A stretch of 40,091 nucleotides of DNA from positions 1-40,091 of the forward strand of contig NZ_AKVZ01000031.1 of NCBI RefSeq assembly GCF_000273745.1. Direction: 5' to 3'. Origin of the DNA: Rickettsia australis str. Phillips (lineage in GTDB: Bacteria; Pseudomonadota; Alphaproteobacteria; Rickettsiales; Rickettsiaceae). Below are positions 20,552-28,705 of this stretch, piece after piece. Below the pieces are notes generated by a model that ran no database searches, was not told the origin of the DNA, and saw nothing but the letters and a program-made list of their open reading frames with translations. The position numbers and the translations under genes are program-made. Positions within the stretch are counted from its first letter, which is position 1; every line of letters begins with the position of its first letter.

Positions 20552-20914
20552 ATGTCGTCAATGCTTAAGCAAATTAGGTTAGATTTGGGTAAAACTTTAA
20601 ATCAGGTATCTAGTGATTTAAAAATTAGAAAAAAATATTTAGTAGCTTTAGAAGAGGGTGATTTTGATGTTTTACCGGGAGAAGTATACATAAAAGGTTA
20701 CTTAAAATTATACTTAGATTATCTTAACGTAAAAGATCGAAATGCAGAGCAGATAGAAGTTACTAAACAGAACGAAACCGAAAAATTATTAAGTAATAAA
20801 AGAGCTACGGCATTGATAAATTATAAACGTAAAAAACAATTAGTACTTATATCTATAATAATGTTATCAATTATTATTGTAAGTCATCCATTCATAATTA
20901 ATGCAACTAATTAA
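20552..20914 (+). CDS. RodZ-like helix-turn-helix membrane protein, short form
   Basis: A 120-residue protein. The N-terminal 70 residues form the HTH_25/XRE-like domain of RodZ: LKQIRLDLGKTLNQVSSDLK, then the typical YLVALEEGDFDVLPGEVYIKGYLK split across helices, and YLDYL. It is followed by a basic KRKKQ and one membrane helix (LVLISIIMLSIIIVSHPFII). The periplasmic domain of full RodZ is missing; the protein ends right after the membrane helix. The cytoplasmic HTH is the part that binds MreB, so a role in rod-shape assembly is plausible. Only 3 bp separate it from gdhB. It precedes a coiled-coil gene and zapA, a cell-division context. Confidence 0.78.
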   Translation: MSSMLKQIRLDLGKTLNQVSSDLKIRKKYLVALEEGDFDVLPGEVYIKGYLKLYLDYLNVKDRNAEQIEVTKQNETEKLLSNKRATALINYKRKKQLVLISIIMLSIIIVSHPFIINATN

Positions 20915-20927
20915 TGCTTGGGCAAAA

Positions 20928-21131
20928 ATGGATAGTGAAATATTAAAGAGATTAATGGAAGAAGTTGAGCATAAACTTGATGAGTTGTTGCAGACACAAA
21001 CTAATAATCAAAATGAAGTTAACAAATTACAAAACGAAAATAAAGAATTAAAAGATAATTATATAAAAATGCTAGATCAAATTAACATTTATATTAATGA
21101 ACTTGAAGAAATAAAAAAACAGCAAAAATAA
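20928..21131 (+). CDS. small coiled-coil protein upstream of zapA (DUF4164-like)
   Basis: A 67-residue, almost wholly helical protein starting MDSEILKRLMEEVEHKLDEL, rich in Glu, Lys, Asn and Leu with heptad spacing, so predicted coiled coil. I chose the ATG at 20928 because the earlier in-frame ATG (20901) would overlap the RodZ-like gene and add residues (QLINAWAK) unlike the rest. Its position directly before zapA (2 bp) matches a conserved alphaproteobacterial small gene (DUF4164). It could aid ZapA/FtsZ organisation, as ZapB does in E. coli, but that is inference from context. Confidence 0.7.
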   Translation: MDSEILKRLMEEVEHKLDELLQTQTNNQNEVNKLQNENKELKDNYIKMLDQINIYINELEEIKKQQK

Positions 21132-21133
21132 TT

Positions 21134-21451
21134 ATGTCAATTGTTACGGTAACATTAAATAACAAGAGTTTTCAATTATGTTGTAATAATGGGGATGAAG
21201 AAAAATTACTATCTTTAGCGAATAAATTGAATGATAAAATAGCGGAAATTAAACTTGGTAGTCCCACAGCGTCTTTTGAGCTATTATTAGTTATGGCATC
21301 ACTTACTGCTCAAGCTGAAATAGCTAGTCTAACAGAAAAACTTAATAAAAATGGCCTTCAAAAAAATCATCCCGACGAAGAAAAATTCGCAGAAACCTTA
21401 ACTACTATAGCAGGTTACCTAGAAAACCTTGCACGTAAAATGGGAAAGTGA
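21134..21451 (+). CDS. zapA: cell division protein ZapA
   Basis: A 105-residue ZapA-family protein that binds FtsZ and stabilises the Z ring at midcell. The N-terminal globular head (VTVTLNNKSFQLCCNNGDEE, then LLSLANKLNDKI) matches the ZapA pattern of a short beta-strand pair followed by the E-x-x-L-x-x-L-A-x-x-L motif. The next block (ELLLVMASLTAQAEI) begins the long C-terminal helix that forms the coiled-coil tetramer. Co-transcribed with the coiled-coil gene 2 bp upstream. A structured RNA follows, as is often found for 6S RNA next to zapA. Confidence 0.88.
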   Translation: MSIVTVTLNNKSFQLCCNNGDEEKLLSLANKLNDKIAEIKLGSPTASFELLLVMASLTAQAEIASLTEKLNKNGLQKNHPDEEKFAETLTTIAGYLENLARKMGK

Positions 21452-21458
21452 TATATTA

Positions 21459-21610
21459 GCTATTGGCTGCTTGGTTCGTGAGCTTAATATTAACCTAGGA
21501 CTACCACTAACTTTTAGGACATTATCCCTGTCTAATATTAATTCAGTTTAGATATATAAAGTCCACCTTTACATAAAGGTCTTTGAAGGATTTTAAGTAA
21601 CGGCCAAAGC
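21459..21610 (+). ncRNA. ssrS: 6S RNA (candidate)
   Basis: About 152 nt directly after zapA. The ends pair in a long closing stem: GCTATTGGCTG at 21459-21469 with CGGCCAAAGC at 21601-21610, ten pairs with one bulged A. Inside, TTAATATTAA near 21484 pairs with TTAATATTAG-like sequence around 21534, leaving internal loops. A 3'-side small hairpin (CCTTTACATAAAGG, about 21564-21577) sits where 6S RNAs have the hairpin of the central bubble. Size, position after zapA and the closing-stem plus open-bubble plan fit 6S RNA, which sequesters housekeeping RNA polymerase. I have not run a covariance model, so this stays a candidate. Confidence 0.6.
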
Positions 21611-21627
21611 GGTCATGTATACCTATG

Positions 21628-21745
21628 TCATTCCTAGCTAAAAGCGTGAATCCAGCATAAAGTAAGATAAATCGAGCTTTTAATTTTTAAAAACTTGCTG
21701 GATTTACGTTTCTTTACTAGATTCCCGCCTACGCGGGAATGACAT
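21628..21745. repeat. palindromic element, tcattcccgc type
   Basis: The left arm tatgtcattcctagctaaaagcgtgaatccagc pairs with gctggatttacg and, further out, with tagattcccgcctacgcgggaatgacat. The 3' end alone forms the hairpin attcccgcctacgcgggaat. It is related to copies at 1574-1816, 26856-26890 and 33181-33208. It separates the 6S-like RNA from the transporter gene and could terminate the zapA transcript. Confidence 0.8.
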
Positions 21746-21811
21746 CGAGTAGGTTTTTCGACACATACAACAAAGCCGTATGACACCAAAAAATGACAAA
21801 TCACCTTTAAA

Positions 21812-23083
21812 ATGAAACAAACAAAATCAAGCAATAAAGTTCTCGGTGCTTTTTTAGGCACTATCATTGAATATTACGACTATAGTTTATATGGTTTTTC
21901 AGCGGCAATTATCGCAGATAAATTCTTTTCAGCCGGTACTGATCCGTTAACAAAGCTTGTAAATGTTTTTGCCGTTTATGCAGCAGCATATTTATCAAAA
22001 CCTATAGGGGCTTATATTTTTGGACGTATAGGGGATATATACGGTCGCAAAAAAGCCTTAAGTTTTACGATTATCGGTATTGTAATACCTACCTTAATAA
22101 TAGGTTTATTGCCTGATTATTCTTCGATAGGAGTTTGGAGTACAATAATTTTAGTTTTATGCCGCTTTATGCAAGGTATTTTTATTGGAGGGGAATATGA
22201 CGGTGCAGCGATTTATGTTATTGAACATTTAGAAGCAAAATACCGGTTTACTGCCTCTGCAATAACTAGATGTACAGGAGTAATGGGTTTATTATGCGGG
22301 ATTGGTGCAACTAATTTCTTCAATTCTCATATTTTTCCGGAGTGGGGTTGGCGTATTCCGTTTTTACTAAGTTTACCGCTTGCATTAATAACTCTTTATT
22401 ATCGCCGGAAATTTGATGAAACACCGGAGTTTAAAAAAGCACATCATAGCCAAGATTCTATTGAAAAACTTAGCTCTATAATTAAAAAGCAATGGAAAAA
22501 TATTACACGGTTAATATTTTTGGCCGGAGGTTTTGGAGCAACATATCAAATTGCAATCATCTTTATGAAGCAATATTTACCAATCGTATTACCTTCAGTC
22601 AGTATTATTATGAGTTCTTTTTCAGTATTAATAGTAATATGTTTTGCTGTTTGTATGCCGATTGCCGGCTTTATTGCTGACCGCTTAGGAGTTAATGCAG
22701 TATTAAAAATCGCATTTATATATACTATTACAGCAAGTGTATTGTTTGTGATAGCAGTAAAATATCAAATGACTAATTTAGGGCTTGCAGCTAGTTTAAT
22801 GTTAGCTGCATCGGTTACTCCTTTTAATGCTCTTGCTCATAGTATAGTTATTAAGTCTTTTGTAGTTAAGGAACGTTACCGTGTTATAAGTTTAGGACAT
22901 AATATCGGTTCAATGTTAATGTCTGGTACTGCTAATTATATTTGTGCAAAGGTAATAAAATCATTTGATTTTAACCTATTCCCGATTTTATATCTTTGTA
23001 TGTTTGCCGTACTTGCTTATTCTATGACAATGTTGTTTAGTAAGGATACTATATTAAATCAAGATCTAAAAAACGACAAATAA
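21812..23083 (+). CDS. MFS transporter, ProP-like metabolite:H+ symporter family
   Basis: A 423-residue inner-membrane transporter with about 12 hydrophobic segments. Signature motifs of the metabolite:H+ symporter branch are present: LGAFLGTIIEYYDYSLYGF at the start, the MFS loop 2-3 motif GRIGDIYGRKKAL, LCRFMQGIFIGGEYDGAAIY in helix 4, and WGWRIPFLLSLPLA before helix 6. Rickettsiae carry many ProP paralogues, believed to import host solutes. The substrate cannot be read from sequence. The frame is intact. The start follows a palindromic element and no strong ribosome binding site is visible. Confidence 0.9.
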   Translation: MKQTKSSNKVLGAFLGTIIEYYDYSLYGFSAAIIADKFFSAGTDPLTKLVNVFAVYAAAYLSKPIGAYIFGRIGDIYGRKKALSFTIIGIVIPTLIIGLLPDYSSIGVWSTIILVLCRFMQGIFIGGEYDGAAIYVIEHLEAKYRFTASAITRCTGVMGLLCGIGATNFFNSHIFPEWGWRIPFLLSLPLALITLYYRRKFDETPEFKKAHHSQDSIEKLSSIIKKQWKNITRLIFLAGGFGATYQIAIIFMKQYLPIVLPSVSIIMSSFSVLIVICFAVCMPIAGFIADRLGVNAVLKIAFIYTITASVLFVIAVKYQMTNLGLAASLMLAASVTPFNALAHSIVIKSFVVKERYRVISLGHNIGSMLMSGTANYICAKVIKSFDFNLFPILYLCMFAVLAYSMTMLFSKDTILNQDLKNDK

Positions 23084-23152
23084 ACATAAGTAATAAATTG
23101 TAATTATCTTAAAAATGACATATTATAATAAATGTTAATTTAGAGCTATAAT

Positions 23153-23421
23153 ATGGAAAGAATAGTGATCAGCATGGCAGAGTGCTTATACCGGTTTCCA
23201 TTAGAGAAAGAGTTAATATACATCCGAGTGAAAAAATCACCATAGAAATTGAAAATAGTGAAATTAAAATCGTTAGCGTTGATAATATAATTGATGAGAT
23301 GCATAAGATTTTCACCAACAATCAAATTGATAAAAATATTTCTATAGTAGATGATTTTATTGCTGAAAGGCGTCAAGAATATTTAATTGAAGAAAAAAGA
23401 AGTAAAAAGTGTCCAAAATAA
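23153..23421 (+). pseudogene. AbrB/MazE-fold (VapB-type) antitoxin with an N-terminal frameshift
   Basis: From ATG at 23153 the frame reads MERIVIS, then a 2-base remainder breaks the frame; one frame over it continues GRVLIPVSIRERVNIHPSEK and ITIEIENSEIKI. The expected family sequence is MERIVIS-x-x-GRVLIPVSIRxxLNIHPGEK, so one base (or four) is missing around 23174. The frame could restart at a GTG at 23182, but that would drop the first beta-strand of the swapped-hairpin DNA-binding fold and no good ribosome binding site is seen. The C-terminal toxin-binding half (IDEMHKIFTNNQIDKN) is intact and overlaps the toxin gene by 13 bp. Confidence 0.7.
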
Positions 23422-23819
23422 TATTTGATGCCTCTACACTAATTGCCTTATTTGCTAAAGAAAATGGTTACCAATTGATTAAGAAATATATGAGAGATGG
23501 AGTTATTTCAAGCGTAAGTATTGCTGAAGTTGATAAATATTGTATAGAAAAACAAGGCTTAACGGAAGAAATTGCAAAAATTCTTATTAAATTATTAGAT
23601 ATCAAAATTATAGACTTTTGTCCTGAGCAAACACTAATTAGTGCAAATATAATTAATACAACTAAAATTTATGGTTTATCACTTGGAGATAGGGCATGTA
23701 TCGCTCTTGCTATCTTTAAAAATTATCCTATTTTTACTTGCGATAAAATTTGGCAAAAATTAGATTTAGGTCTTAAGTTTATTACAATAATTATTGTTTT
23801 ATATCCTTTAATCAAATAG
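23409..23819 (+). CDS. vapC: VapC-type PIN-domain toxin
   Basis: A 136-residue PIN-domain ribonuclease, the toxin of a VapBC pair. The acidic metal-binding residues are present: Asp7 in IIFDAST, Glu40 in SIAEVDK, Asp94 in SLGDRACIALA, and Asp112 in FTCDKIW. It starts with GTG inside the antitoxin gene (13-bp overlap). The C-terminal tail (ITIIIVLYPLIK) is unusual and hydrophobic compared with relatives, which normally end shortly after DLGxK; it may be an aberrant extension. If the antitoxin is truly broken, either the toxin is inactive or another VapB protects the cell. Confidence 0.8.
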   Translation: MSKIIFDASTLIALFAKENGYQLIKKYMRDGVISSVSIAEVDKYCIEKQGLTEEIAKILIKLLDIKIIDFCPEQTLISANIINTTKIYGLSLGDRACIALAIFKNYPIFTCDKIWQKLDLGLKFITIIIVLYPLIK

Positions 23820-24715
23820 GAAAACTTCACCTATTTCAGGAATAATAAACTTATTTTCACCAATATTATGTTTTTTCATAGCTTGCCGTAGTTCCAAAGG
23901 AGCTCGCATTAAAGGCTTCATCAGCTAATTGAAATGCGTTAAAATGACTAGCTATAGAATATTTAGAGCCTAAGTTCAAATGAGTAAATACGGCTTCTTC
24001 AGGATTCATATGTACCTGTTTCATAAACCATCTTGGTTCATAAGCACCTATCGGAATAAGGCTTATTAAAATATAATGTTTTTTTCCGATCTCTTTAAAA
24101 AGAGTATCGCTATAACCCGGATCACCTATAAAACAAATATCTCCTATTTGAGTTTTAATGATAAAAGTGCTCCATAATGCTTTATTTTTATCAAATATTC
24201 CTCTCGCAGACCAGTGCCGGTTCTAAATAAATATTTTGTTCTTTATATGATTTTCCCCATCCCAAGGTAATAATTTCTGCATCGCTAATATGTTTTTTGA
24301 TTATTACGTCATTCATTCGCGGTGTAATAATCTTAGGCTTAGCCCTTATCCATAAATCTTTAATTATTCTAATATCTAAGTGCTCATAATGATTATGACT
24401 TACTACTATAATATCTATTTTAGGTAAATCGGTAAAATTAATACCAAGCGTTACACTCTTTTTGGTCCTGCAAAAGTACAAGGACTAACCAGCTCCTACC
24501 ATACCGGATCGGTTAAGATATTTAAACCGTCTATTTGAATTAAAAAGGTTACATGCCCTATATAGGATATCCTTATAGTCTCATTATCAGTTATTTTTTG
24601 TGGTGGAATATCAGTGGAAGTAAGTGGCAGTGTTGTCGACAATTTTGGTCGTTTTGAAGTGATGTTCCATTTTAGAATATCAAGTAAGGTTTTAGGTTTG
24701 AATTAGGTCAATACT
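23808..24715 (-). pseudogene. metallo-beta-lactamase-fold hydrolase (NAPE-PLD/UlaG-like), broken
   Basis: The minus strand gives a collinear but fragmented protein. The order is: PKTLLDILKW, KITDNETIRISYIGHVTFLI, LNILTDPVW, then an in-frame TAG, FAGPKRVVTLGINFTDLPKI, the metal motif SHNHYEHLD, LGWGKSYKEQNIYLEPA, a frameshift, HWSARGIFDKNKALWSTF, IGDPGYSDTLFKEIG, LIPIGAYEPRWFMKQVHMNP, a frameshift near 23920, and LELRQAMKKHNIGENKFIIP to a stop at 23808-23810. This matches metal-dependent hydrolases related to N-acyl-PE phospholipase D. At least one nonsense codon and two frameshifts make it dead. The 3' end overlaps vapC tail-to-tail by 12 bp. Confidence 0.82.
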
Positions 24716-24732
24716 GAAAAACATATTTTTAT

Positions 24733-25220
24733 TTAGATAGACCTTCCTTTCGGGTTATTAGAGTTTTTAACTTGTTCAGCAAAAGATTTTGTTTCTTTAG
24801 TTGTCGGTTTATGCATAAATCCTCTAGTTTTTTCTCCTATCAGCATGGCTTCTTGAAGTATGTCTTTTGGTAGTTTAGCCATAGATGCGGATATTTCCGG
24901 AGTTTGTTTTATTTCTACCGTTATCTTTTTATTTATATCTCTTCCTATTACTTCATCTAGCGGAACATTTTTATAATCGGCAAGAGCAACAATTGCTCCC
25001 ATATCAGGCATTTTTGTACGACCATCTAGGAAATTTTTCCATGCTGTTTCATGGGTACCTGTTCTTTCACTTAATTTATACGGGGTTATATTGTCTGTTT
25101 CTAATATATTCAGTACAAAGTTTTTAAAATTATTTCTAATTTCTTCTGGATCATCTTTATTTGTTTCTGATATATCGTTAATCTGATTAAATTTTTTTTT
25201 AACCTTATATCTTCGCTCAT
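24733..25220 (-). pseudogene. helix-turn-helix (XRE-like) regulator, frameshifted at an A9 run
   Basis: The long frame (24733-25011 and upstream) reads back past its first ATG through an HTH: FVLNILETDNITPYKLSERT, GTHETAWKNFLDGRTKMPDM, GAIVALADYKNVPLDEVIGR. It resembles Cro/C1-type regulators, followed by about 70 charged residues. The natural ATG is at 25220 (MSEDIRLKK). Between them is a run of nine A on the coding strand (25192-25200) and the frame is lost there: ten A would join MSEDIRLKKKFNQINDISET to the rest as one 162-residue protein. So either this is a fresh pseudogene, a slippage-dependent gene, or translation starts at an internal codon. Target genes are unknown. Confidence 0.65.
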
Positions 25221-25591
25221 TATTTTTTCCTGTAAAATTTACTCCTAAAAATTGAGAGTTAAAATAATTGTTTTAAATGATAAGCATTTATTATTTTTAA
25301 GAGGCTATCTATGAAGTTATTTTAATTGATAATTAAAAGAGATCTTATAGCAAAACAGAATTTAATGAGCTTTAAAATAACTTCATAGATAACCTATTAG
25401 ACTTATTTATTAATATATAACTAATAAATAGTAAAGAGAAGATAATTATAATGAAAATAATAAATTTAATCTATTTTAACTTTTTTATCACAAATTATAA
25501 AACTTTCTAAAATAGAAACTATGCCTTTTCAAAATCTTATAATTTTAACATAAAATAACTTAAGATATAAATTAAATTTCAGATGTAGAAT
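25221..25591. other. AT-rich intergenic region with a long inverted repeat
   Basis: No gene is seen. The main feature is an inverted repeat: aggctatctatgaagttatt at 25302-25321, extending to 25324, and its complement at 25372-25394, 22 of 23 positions paired, with 47 bp between. It resembles an RPE-type palindrome. The rest is AT-rich and presumably contains the promoter for the HTH regulator. Confidence 0.65.
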
Positions 25592-26797
25592 CTAAGATAT
25601 TTTAAAAAGATTATATAAATTAAAAATTGTTTTTTCTGCATCTTGATCATTTATTAATAAGGTAATTTTAACTTCTGATAATTGTATCATGTTAACATTT
25701 ATATTCTCTTGCGTTAAATTTGATAATATCGTTTCAAGTACTTTACAATCATTTTTAATCCCATAACCAATAAGAGAGATTGTAGCAATTTCTGCATCAA
25801 AAGTAAAATCTTGTATCTGCTTATCATTTTTTAAATTAGTAAGTAAAGCTTGTAAATTATTTTTATCGGTTAAATTTGTAATAAAACTATATTCTTCATT
25901 ATTTTTTATCTCTTGCATAAATTCAATATGATTATTATTTTGTGTAATAATATTTGCAACTTGCAAAAAACTTAAAGAAATGCTCTTTACAGATATTTTT
26001 AATAAATTTTTATTAGAAGTAATGCTGTTAATAATTCCATTCTCCATATTTTTATCCTTTGAAGTAATTAACGTACCTTCTGTATTTGGTGAAAATGTTG
26101 AAAGAACACACATATCTATTTTATACCGCATTACCAGCTCTACGGCTCTAGGGTGTAATACTTTTGCTCCACTTGATGCTAGTTCTAACATTTCTAAAAA
26201 ATCTATTTCTTTTATTCTCTTTGCATTTGGAATAATTCTTGGATCAGCAGTAAATATTCCCTCTACATCGGTATAAATATCACATCTATCGGCTTTCATA
26301 GCTGCAGCGATTAAAGCGGCAGTAGTATCGGATCCTCCTCTGCCCAAAGTGGTTAACCTATTGGATTTGTTAATTCCTTGAAAACCGGCTATTATAGGGA
26401 CGATATTTAACTGTAAATATTTTTTTAGTAAATCTATAATAATTGATTCTACTAAAGCTTTACTATAATTATTATTGGTGAGAATCGGTAATTGCCAAGC
26501 TAAAAATGATCGTGCCTTTATGTCTTCTTCTTGAAGAGCTAGTGCTAGTAATGAGGCTGTGACCATCTCACCGCTAGAAAGTGCTACATCATATTCTGCA
26601 AATTGAGAAATATTGTTAAGGCTTGATACTTCATTACATAATGTGACAAGCTGATTAGTAACACCTGACATAGCAGAAACTACTACAATTACTTGGTTAT
26701 TTTTAGCTATTTCGGCTTTTATAATAGGGACGATTTGTTTTATTCTATCAATATTTGCAACGGAAGTGCCACCGAACTTTTGAATTATTAAGGCCAT
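25592..26797 (-). CDS. lysC: aspartokinase
   Basis: Phosphorylates aspartate, the first step toward diaminopimelate for peptidoglycan (and toward lysine). The 401-residue protein opens with the kinase motif [12 protein letters not shown], has [27 protein letters not shown], the [15 protein letters not shown] motif (152-158), [14 protein letters not shown] and [14 protein letters not shown], then two ACT regulatory domains (about residues 265-400). Length is normal for a monofunctional aspartokinase. Rickettsiae keep this pathway for cell-wall synthesis even though they import most amino acids. A stand-alone gene with palindromic DNA on both sides. Confidence 0.95.
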   Translation of the reverse strand: MALIIQKFGGTSVANIDRIKQIVPIIKAEIAKNNQVIVVVSAMSGVTNQLVTLCNEVSSLNNISQFAEYDVALSSGEMVTASLLALALQEEDIKARSFLAWQLPILTNNNYSKALVESIIIDLLKKYLQLNIVPIIAGFQGINKSNRLTTLGRGGSDTTAALIAAAMKADRCDIYTDVEGIFTADPRIIPNAKRIKEIDFLEMLELASSGAKVLHPRAVELVMRYKIDMCVLSTFSPNTEGTLITSKDKNMENGIINSITSNKNLLKISVKSISLSFLQVANIITQNNNHIEFMQEIKNNEEYSFITNLTDKNNLQALLTNLKNDKQIQDFTFDAEIATISLIGYGIKNDCKVLETILSNLTQENINVNMIQLSEVKITLLINDQDAEKTIFNLYNLFKIS

Positions 26798-26855
26798 AAC
26801 TAAAGGGAGCCTATTTATCAGTATTATTAGTGGATTAACAAAACACTCTCACTCG

Positions 26856-26890
26856 ATGCCATCCCCGCGTATGCGGGAATGACATCGAGC
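26856..26890. repeat. short palindromic element, tcattcccgc type
   Basis: tgccatccccgcgtatgcgggaatgacatcgag forms a hairpin with gcccgc-type arms around tat/at. Another copy of the family also found at 1650-1775, 6934-6971, 21700-21745 and 33181-33208. It lies upstream of the lysC start. Confidence 0.75.
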
Positions 26891-26985
26891 CTTAAGTTGA
26901 CACCTATGTACCTACACAACAATGCAATAAAAGCATTTTTTGTTCCATGTAATACTAGTAAATCAAACTACAACACTCTCAAAGT

Positions 26986-27034
26986 CCATCTGTAAATAAA
27001 CTTTAATTACTAATTAAAGTTTATTTACAGATGG
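26986..27034. terminator. perfect 24-bp inverted repeat, probable terminator of rplU-rpmA
   Basis: ccatctgtaaataaactttaatta (24 bp; here 26986-27009) is followed by one base and its exact complement (27011-27034), 4 bp before the rpmA stop. It can act as a strong hairpin at the end of the ribosomal protein operon. It lacks a clean U-tract. The length and perfection suggest it derives from a palindromic repeat rather than an ordinary terminator. The arms share the 'ctatctgta/catctgtaaataa' feel with the repeat at 25302, but a common origin is not certain. Confidence 0.6.
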
Positions 27035-27038
27035 CCTA

Positions 27039-27299
27039 TTAGGCATTTGTAATTTCTTTAACATTAACAATTTTATGATTTCGCTTAGTTAAAAATTCTA
27101 CTCTACCTTCTATCAAAGCAAATATTGTATGATCTTTACCAAGCCCTACATTCGTTCCAGGATGAATTGTTGTACCACGTTGTCTGACTATAATATTACC
27201 GGGTATTACATATTGTCCATCGGCTTTTTTAACGCCTAGCCTGCGACCTGCCGAGTCTCTTCCGTTCCTAGAACTACCACCGGCTTTTTTGGTTGCCAT
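27039..27299 (-). CDS. rpmA: 50S ribosomal protein L27
   Basis: An 86-residue ribosomal protein near the peptidyl transferase centre. It begins [20 protein letters not shown] and contains [20 protein letters not shown], both diagnostic of L27. It has no N-terminal extension of the cleaved Firmicute type. Forms the standard rplU-rpmA pair with 24 bp between. Confidence 0.98.
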   Translation of the reverse strand: MATKKAGGSSRNGRDSAGRRLGVKKADGQYVIPGNIIVRQRGTTIHPGTNVGLGKDHTIFALIEGRVEFLTKRNHKIVNVKEITNA

Positions 27300-27323
27300 T
27301 TTATAATTCCTTTTAAGTTATTA

Positions 27324-27641
27324 TTATTGTTTGGTAATATCTAATATTTTTAATTCCGTCAGTTCTTGACGATGACCGGCTTTACGACGATAATTTTTTC
27401 TACGCTTTTTCTTAAAGACTATAATTTTATTATCTTTAAGTTGGTTAGTAATTTCAGCCGTAACGACAGCCCCTTTAACTATTGGAGTACCAATAAAGGA
27501 AGGCTTTGAGTATTCGCCAATCATTAAAATTTGATCAAACTGAATTTTAGAACCAAGTTCTCCATCAATTTTTTCGACTTTAATAATACTATTTCTGTCT
27601 ACTTTATATTGTTTTCCACCTGCTTTTATAACTGCGAACAT
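27324..27641 (-). CDS. rplU: 50S ribosomal protein L21
   Basis: A 105-residue ribosomal protein that binds 23S rRNA near domain II. It begins FAVIKAGGKQYKVDRNSII, the L21 hallmark, and carries the basic KKRRKNYRRKAGHRQ signature close to the C-terminus. First gene of the rplU-rpmA operon. Confidence 0.98.
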   Translation of the reverse strand: MFAVIKAGGKQYKVDRNSIIKVEKIDGELGSKIQFDQILMIGEYSKPSFIGTPIVKGAVVTAEITNQLKDNKIIVFKKKRRKNYRRKAGHRQELTELKILDITKQ

Positions 27642-27722
27642 GAAAACTATCTCTTTAAAAATTAATAAACATTTGTCGTATCATATTATTATATTAGAAA
27701 TTAGTCAATGATAATATTATGT

Positions 27723-27849
27723 TATACTCGATGAACTTGAAAAATTAGCTACGTCATCTTACAAGGACGAGGGTGCTCACGTATTAAGTAACTGCTACCG
27801 CTCCTCGTCTTGTAGAGTCCTTACTCTTTTTCAAGTTGATCTTCGTATA
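27723..27849. repeat. RPE-type palindrome, copy A
   Basis: The left arm tatactcgatgaacttgaaa and the right arm, inverted, tatacgaagatcaacttgaa pair imperfectly over about 60 bp each, with the centre near 27785. It is homologous along its whole length to the repeat at 32034-32146 (shared blocks tagctacgtc, agtccttactctttttcaag and gttgatcttcgtata). It lies 8 bp from the pgpA stop. Confidence 0.85.
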
Positions 27850-27857
27850 CTACCTTT

Positions 27858-28460
27858 TCACTTACTCACATTATCTATTAATACGAATATAATTGCGTAT
27901 TGAGTTACCGCAGCAAATATTGCGGCTAGCAAATCATCAAGCATAACGCCGATACTGCCCTTAATATTTTTGTCAAACCAATTAATAGGCCAGGGCTTTA
28001 CTATATCAAAAAATCGGAATAGACAAAAAGGTAATATGAAAAGTAATATAATATTTATTGTTAGCGGACTAAAATATTTAATTAAATATGATTCGTTAGC
28101 AAATAAAGCAGAAAAAAATACTAAAACGATAGTTAGCATTTGCCCTACTACTTCATCAATCACCACTTCTTTTGGGTCTTCTGAATTTGTATAATTTAAA
28201 TATATTTTAGTAAAATAAGTACCGAGTATTAAGAGTATCAAACATAGGCTAAAGCTTATAATAAATATACTGACAAGTTGAGCTTCACCGAGAGTAAGAT
28301 TTGAGAAAAGGATAATTATTTTATTATTAACAATAAAATATATTAAGAAGTAAGTTAGAGGAAAAGCGGCAATCGATCCAAAAGTGCCTGGACAGTATTT
28401 TATTTTTCCGATATAAAAAAAAGTAGCAAAAAATTCTGAAAATTGTTTTTTAGTAAACAT
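27858..28460 (-). CDS. pgpA: phosphatidylglycerophosphatase A
   Basis: Removes phosphate from phosphatidylglycerophosphate to give phosphatidylglycerol, in the inner membrane. The 200-residue protein has PgpA-family blocks: KIKYCPGTFGSIAAFPLTYF near the start, DPKEVVIDEVVGQML (acidic active-site region, about 95-110), FRFFDIVKPWPINWFDKN and GVMLDDLLAA. Four to five membrane helices are visible. Intact. Separated from rplU by the copy A palindrome, so probably transcribed on its own. Confidence 0.88.
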   Translation of the reverse strand: MFTKKQFSEFFATFFYIGKIKYCPGTFGSIAAFPLTYFLIYFIVNNKIIILFSNLTLGEAQLVSIFIISFSLCLILLILGTYFTKIYLNYTNSEDPKEVVIDEVVGQMLTIVLVFFSALFANESYLIKYFSPLTINIILLFILPFCLFRFFDIVKPWPINWFDKNIKGSIGVMLDDLLAAIFAAVTQYAIIFVLIDNVSK

Positions 28461-28537
28461 TGCTTTAATTATTTTATTCTAGATTAGAGCTATAATAGCT
28501 TATATAATAAAATTTTAACTTATACAGCAAAAATATC

Positions 28538-28699
28538 ATGGGAATGAGCTTTAGCCATTTATTAATAGTTTTATTAATTATTTTTGTATTATTCGGTGCC
28601 GGTAAATTACCTCAAGTTATGTCCGATTTAGCTAAAGGTCTTAAAGCTTTTAAAGACGGCATGAAAGACGACGGTAGTGATAATGATAAAAATAAATAA
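28538..28699 (+). CDS. tatA: Sec-independent translocase subunit TatA
   Basis: A 53-residue protein: [20 protein letters not shown], then [18 protein letters not shown] and an acidic tail ([11 protein letters not shown]). This is the TatA plan: a short N-terminal membrane helix, the FGAGKLP hinge, an amphipathic helix and a charged tail. It forms the pore of the twin-arginine system that exports folded proteins. tatB and tatC are not in the window. A palindromic hairpin follows directly and probably terminates the transcript. Confidence 0.93.
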   Translation: MGMSFSHLLIVLLIIFVLFGAGKLPQVMSDLAKGLKAFKDGMKDDGSDNDKNK

Positions 28700-28705
28700 T
28701 TGAGC

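Noticed and set aside
24885..25127. 80-codon plus-strand Leu/Phe-rich frame
   Set aside because: Antisense to the HTH regulator.
27723..27849. Possible tRNA or structured RNA, because of the strong fold
   Set aside because: Homologous to the element at 32034-32146 and symmetric over its full length, so it is a palindromic repeat. No tRNA arms or CCA.
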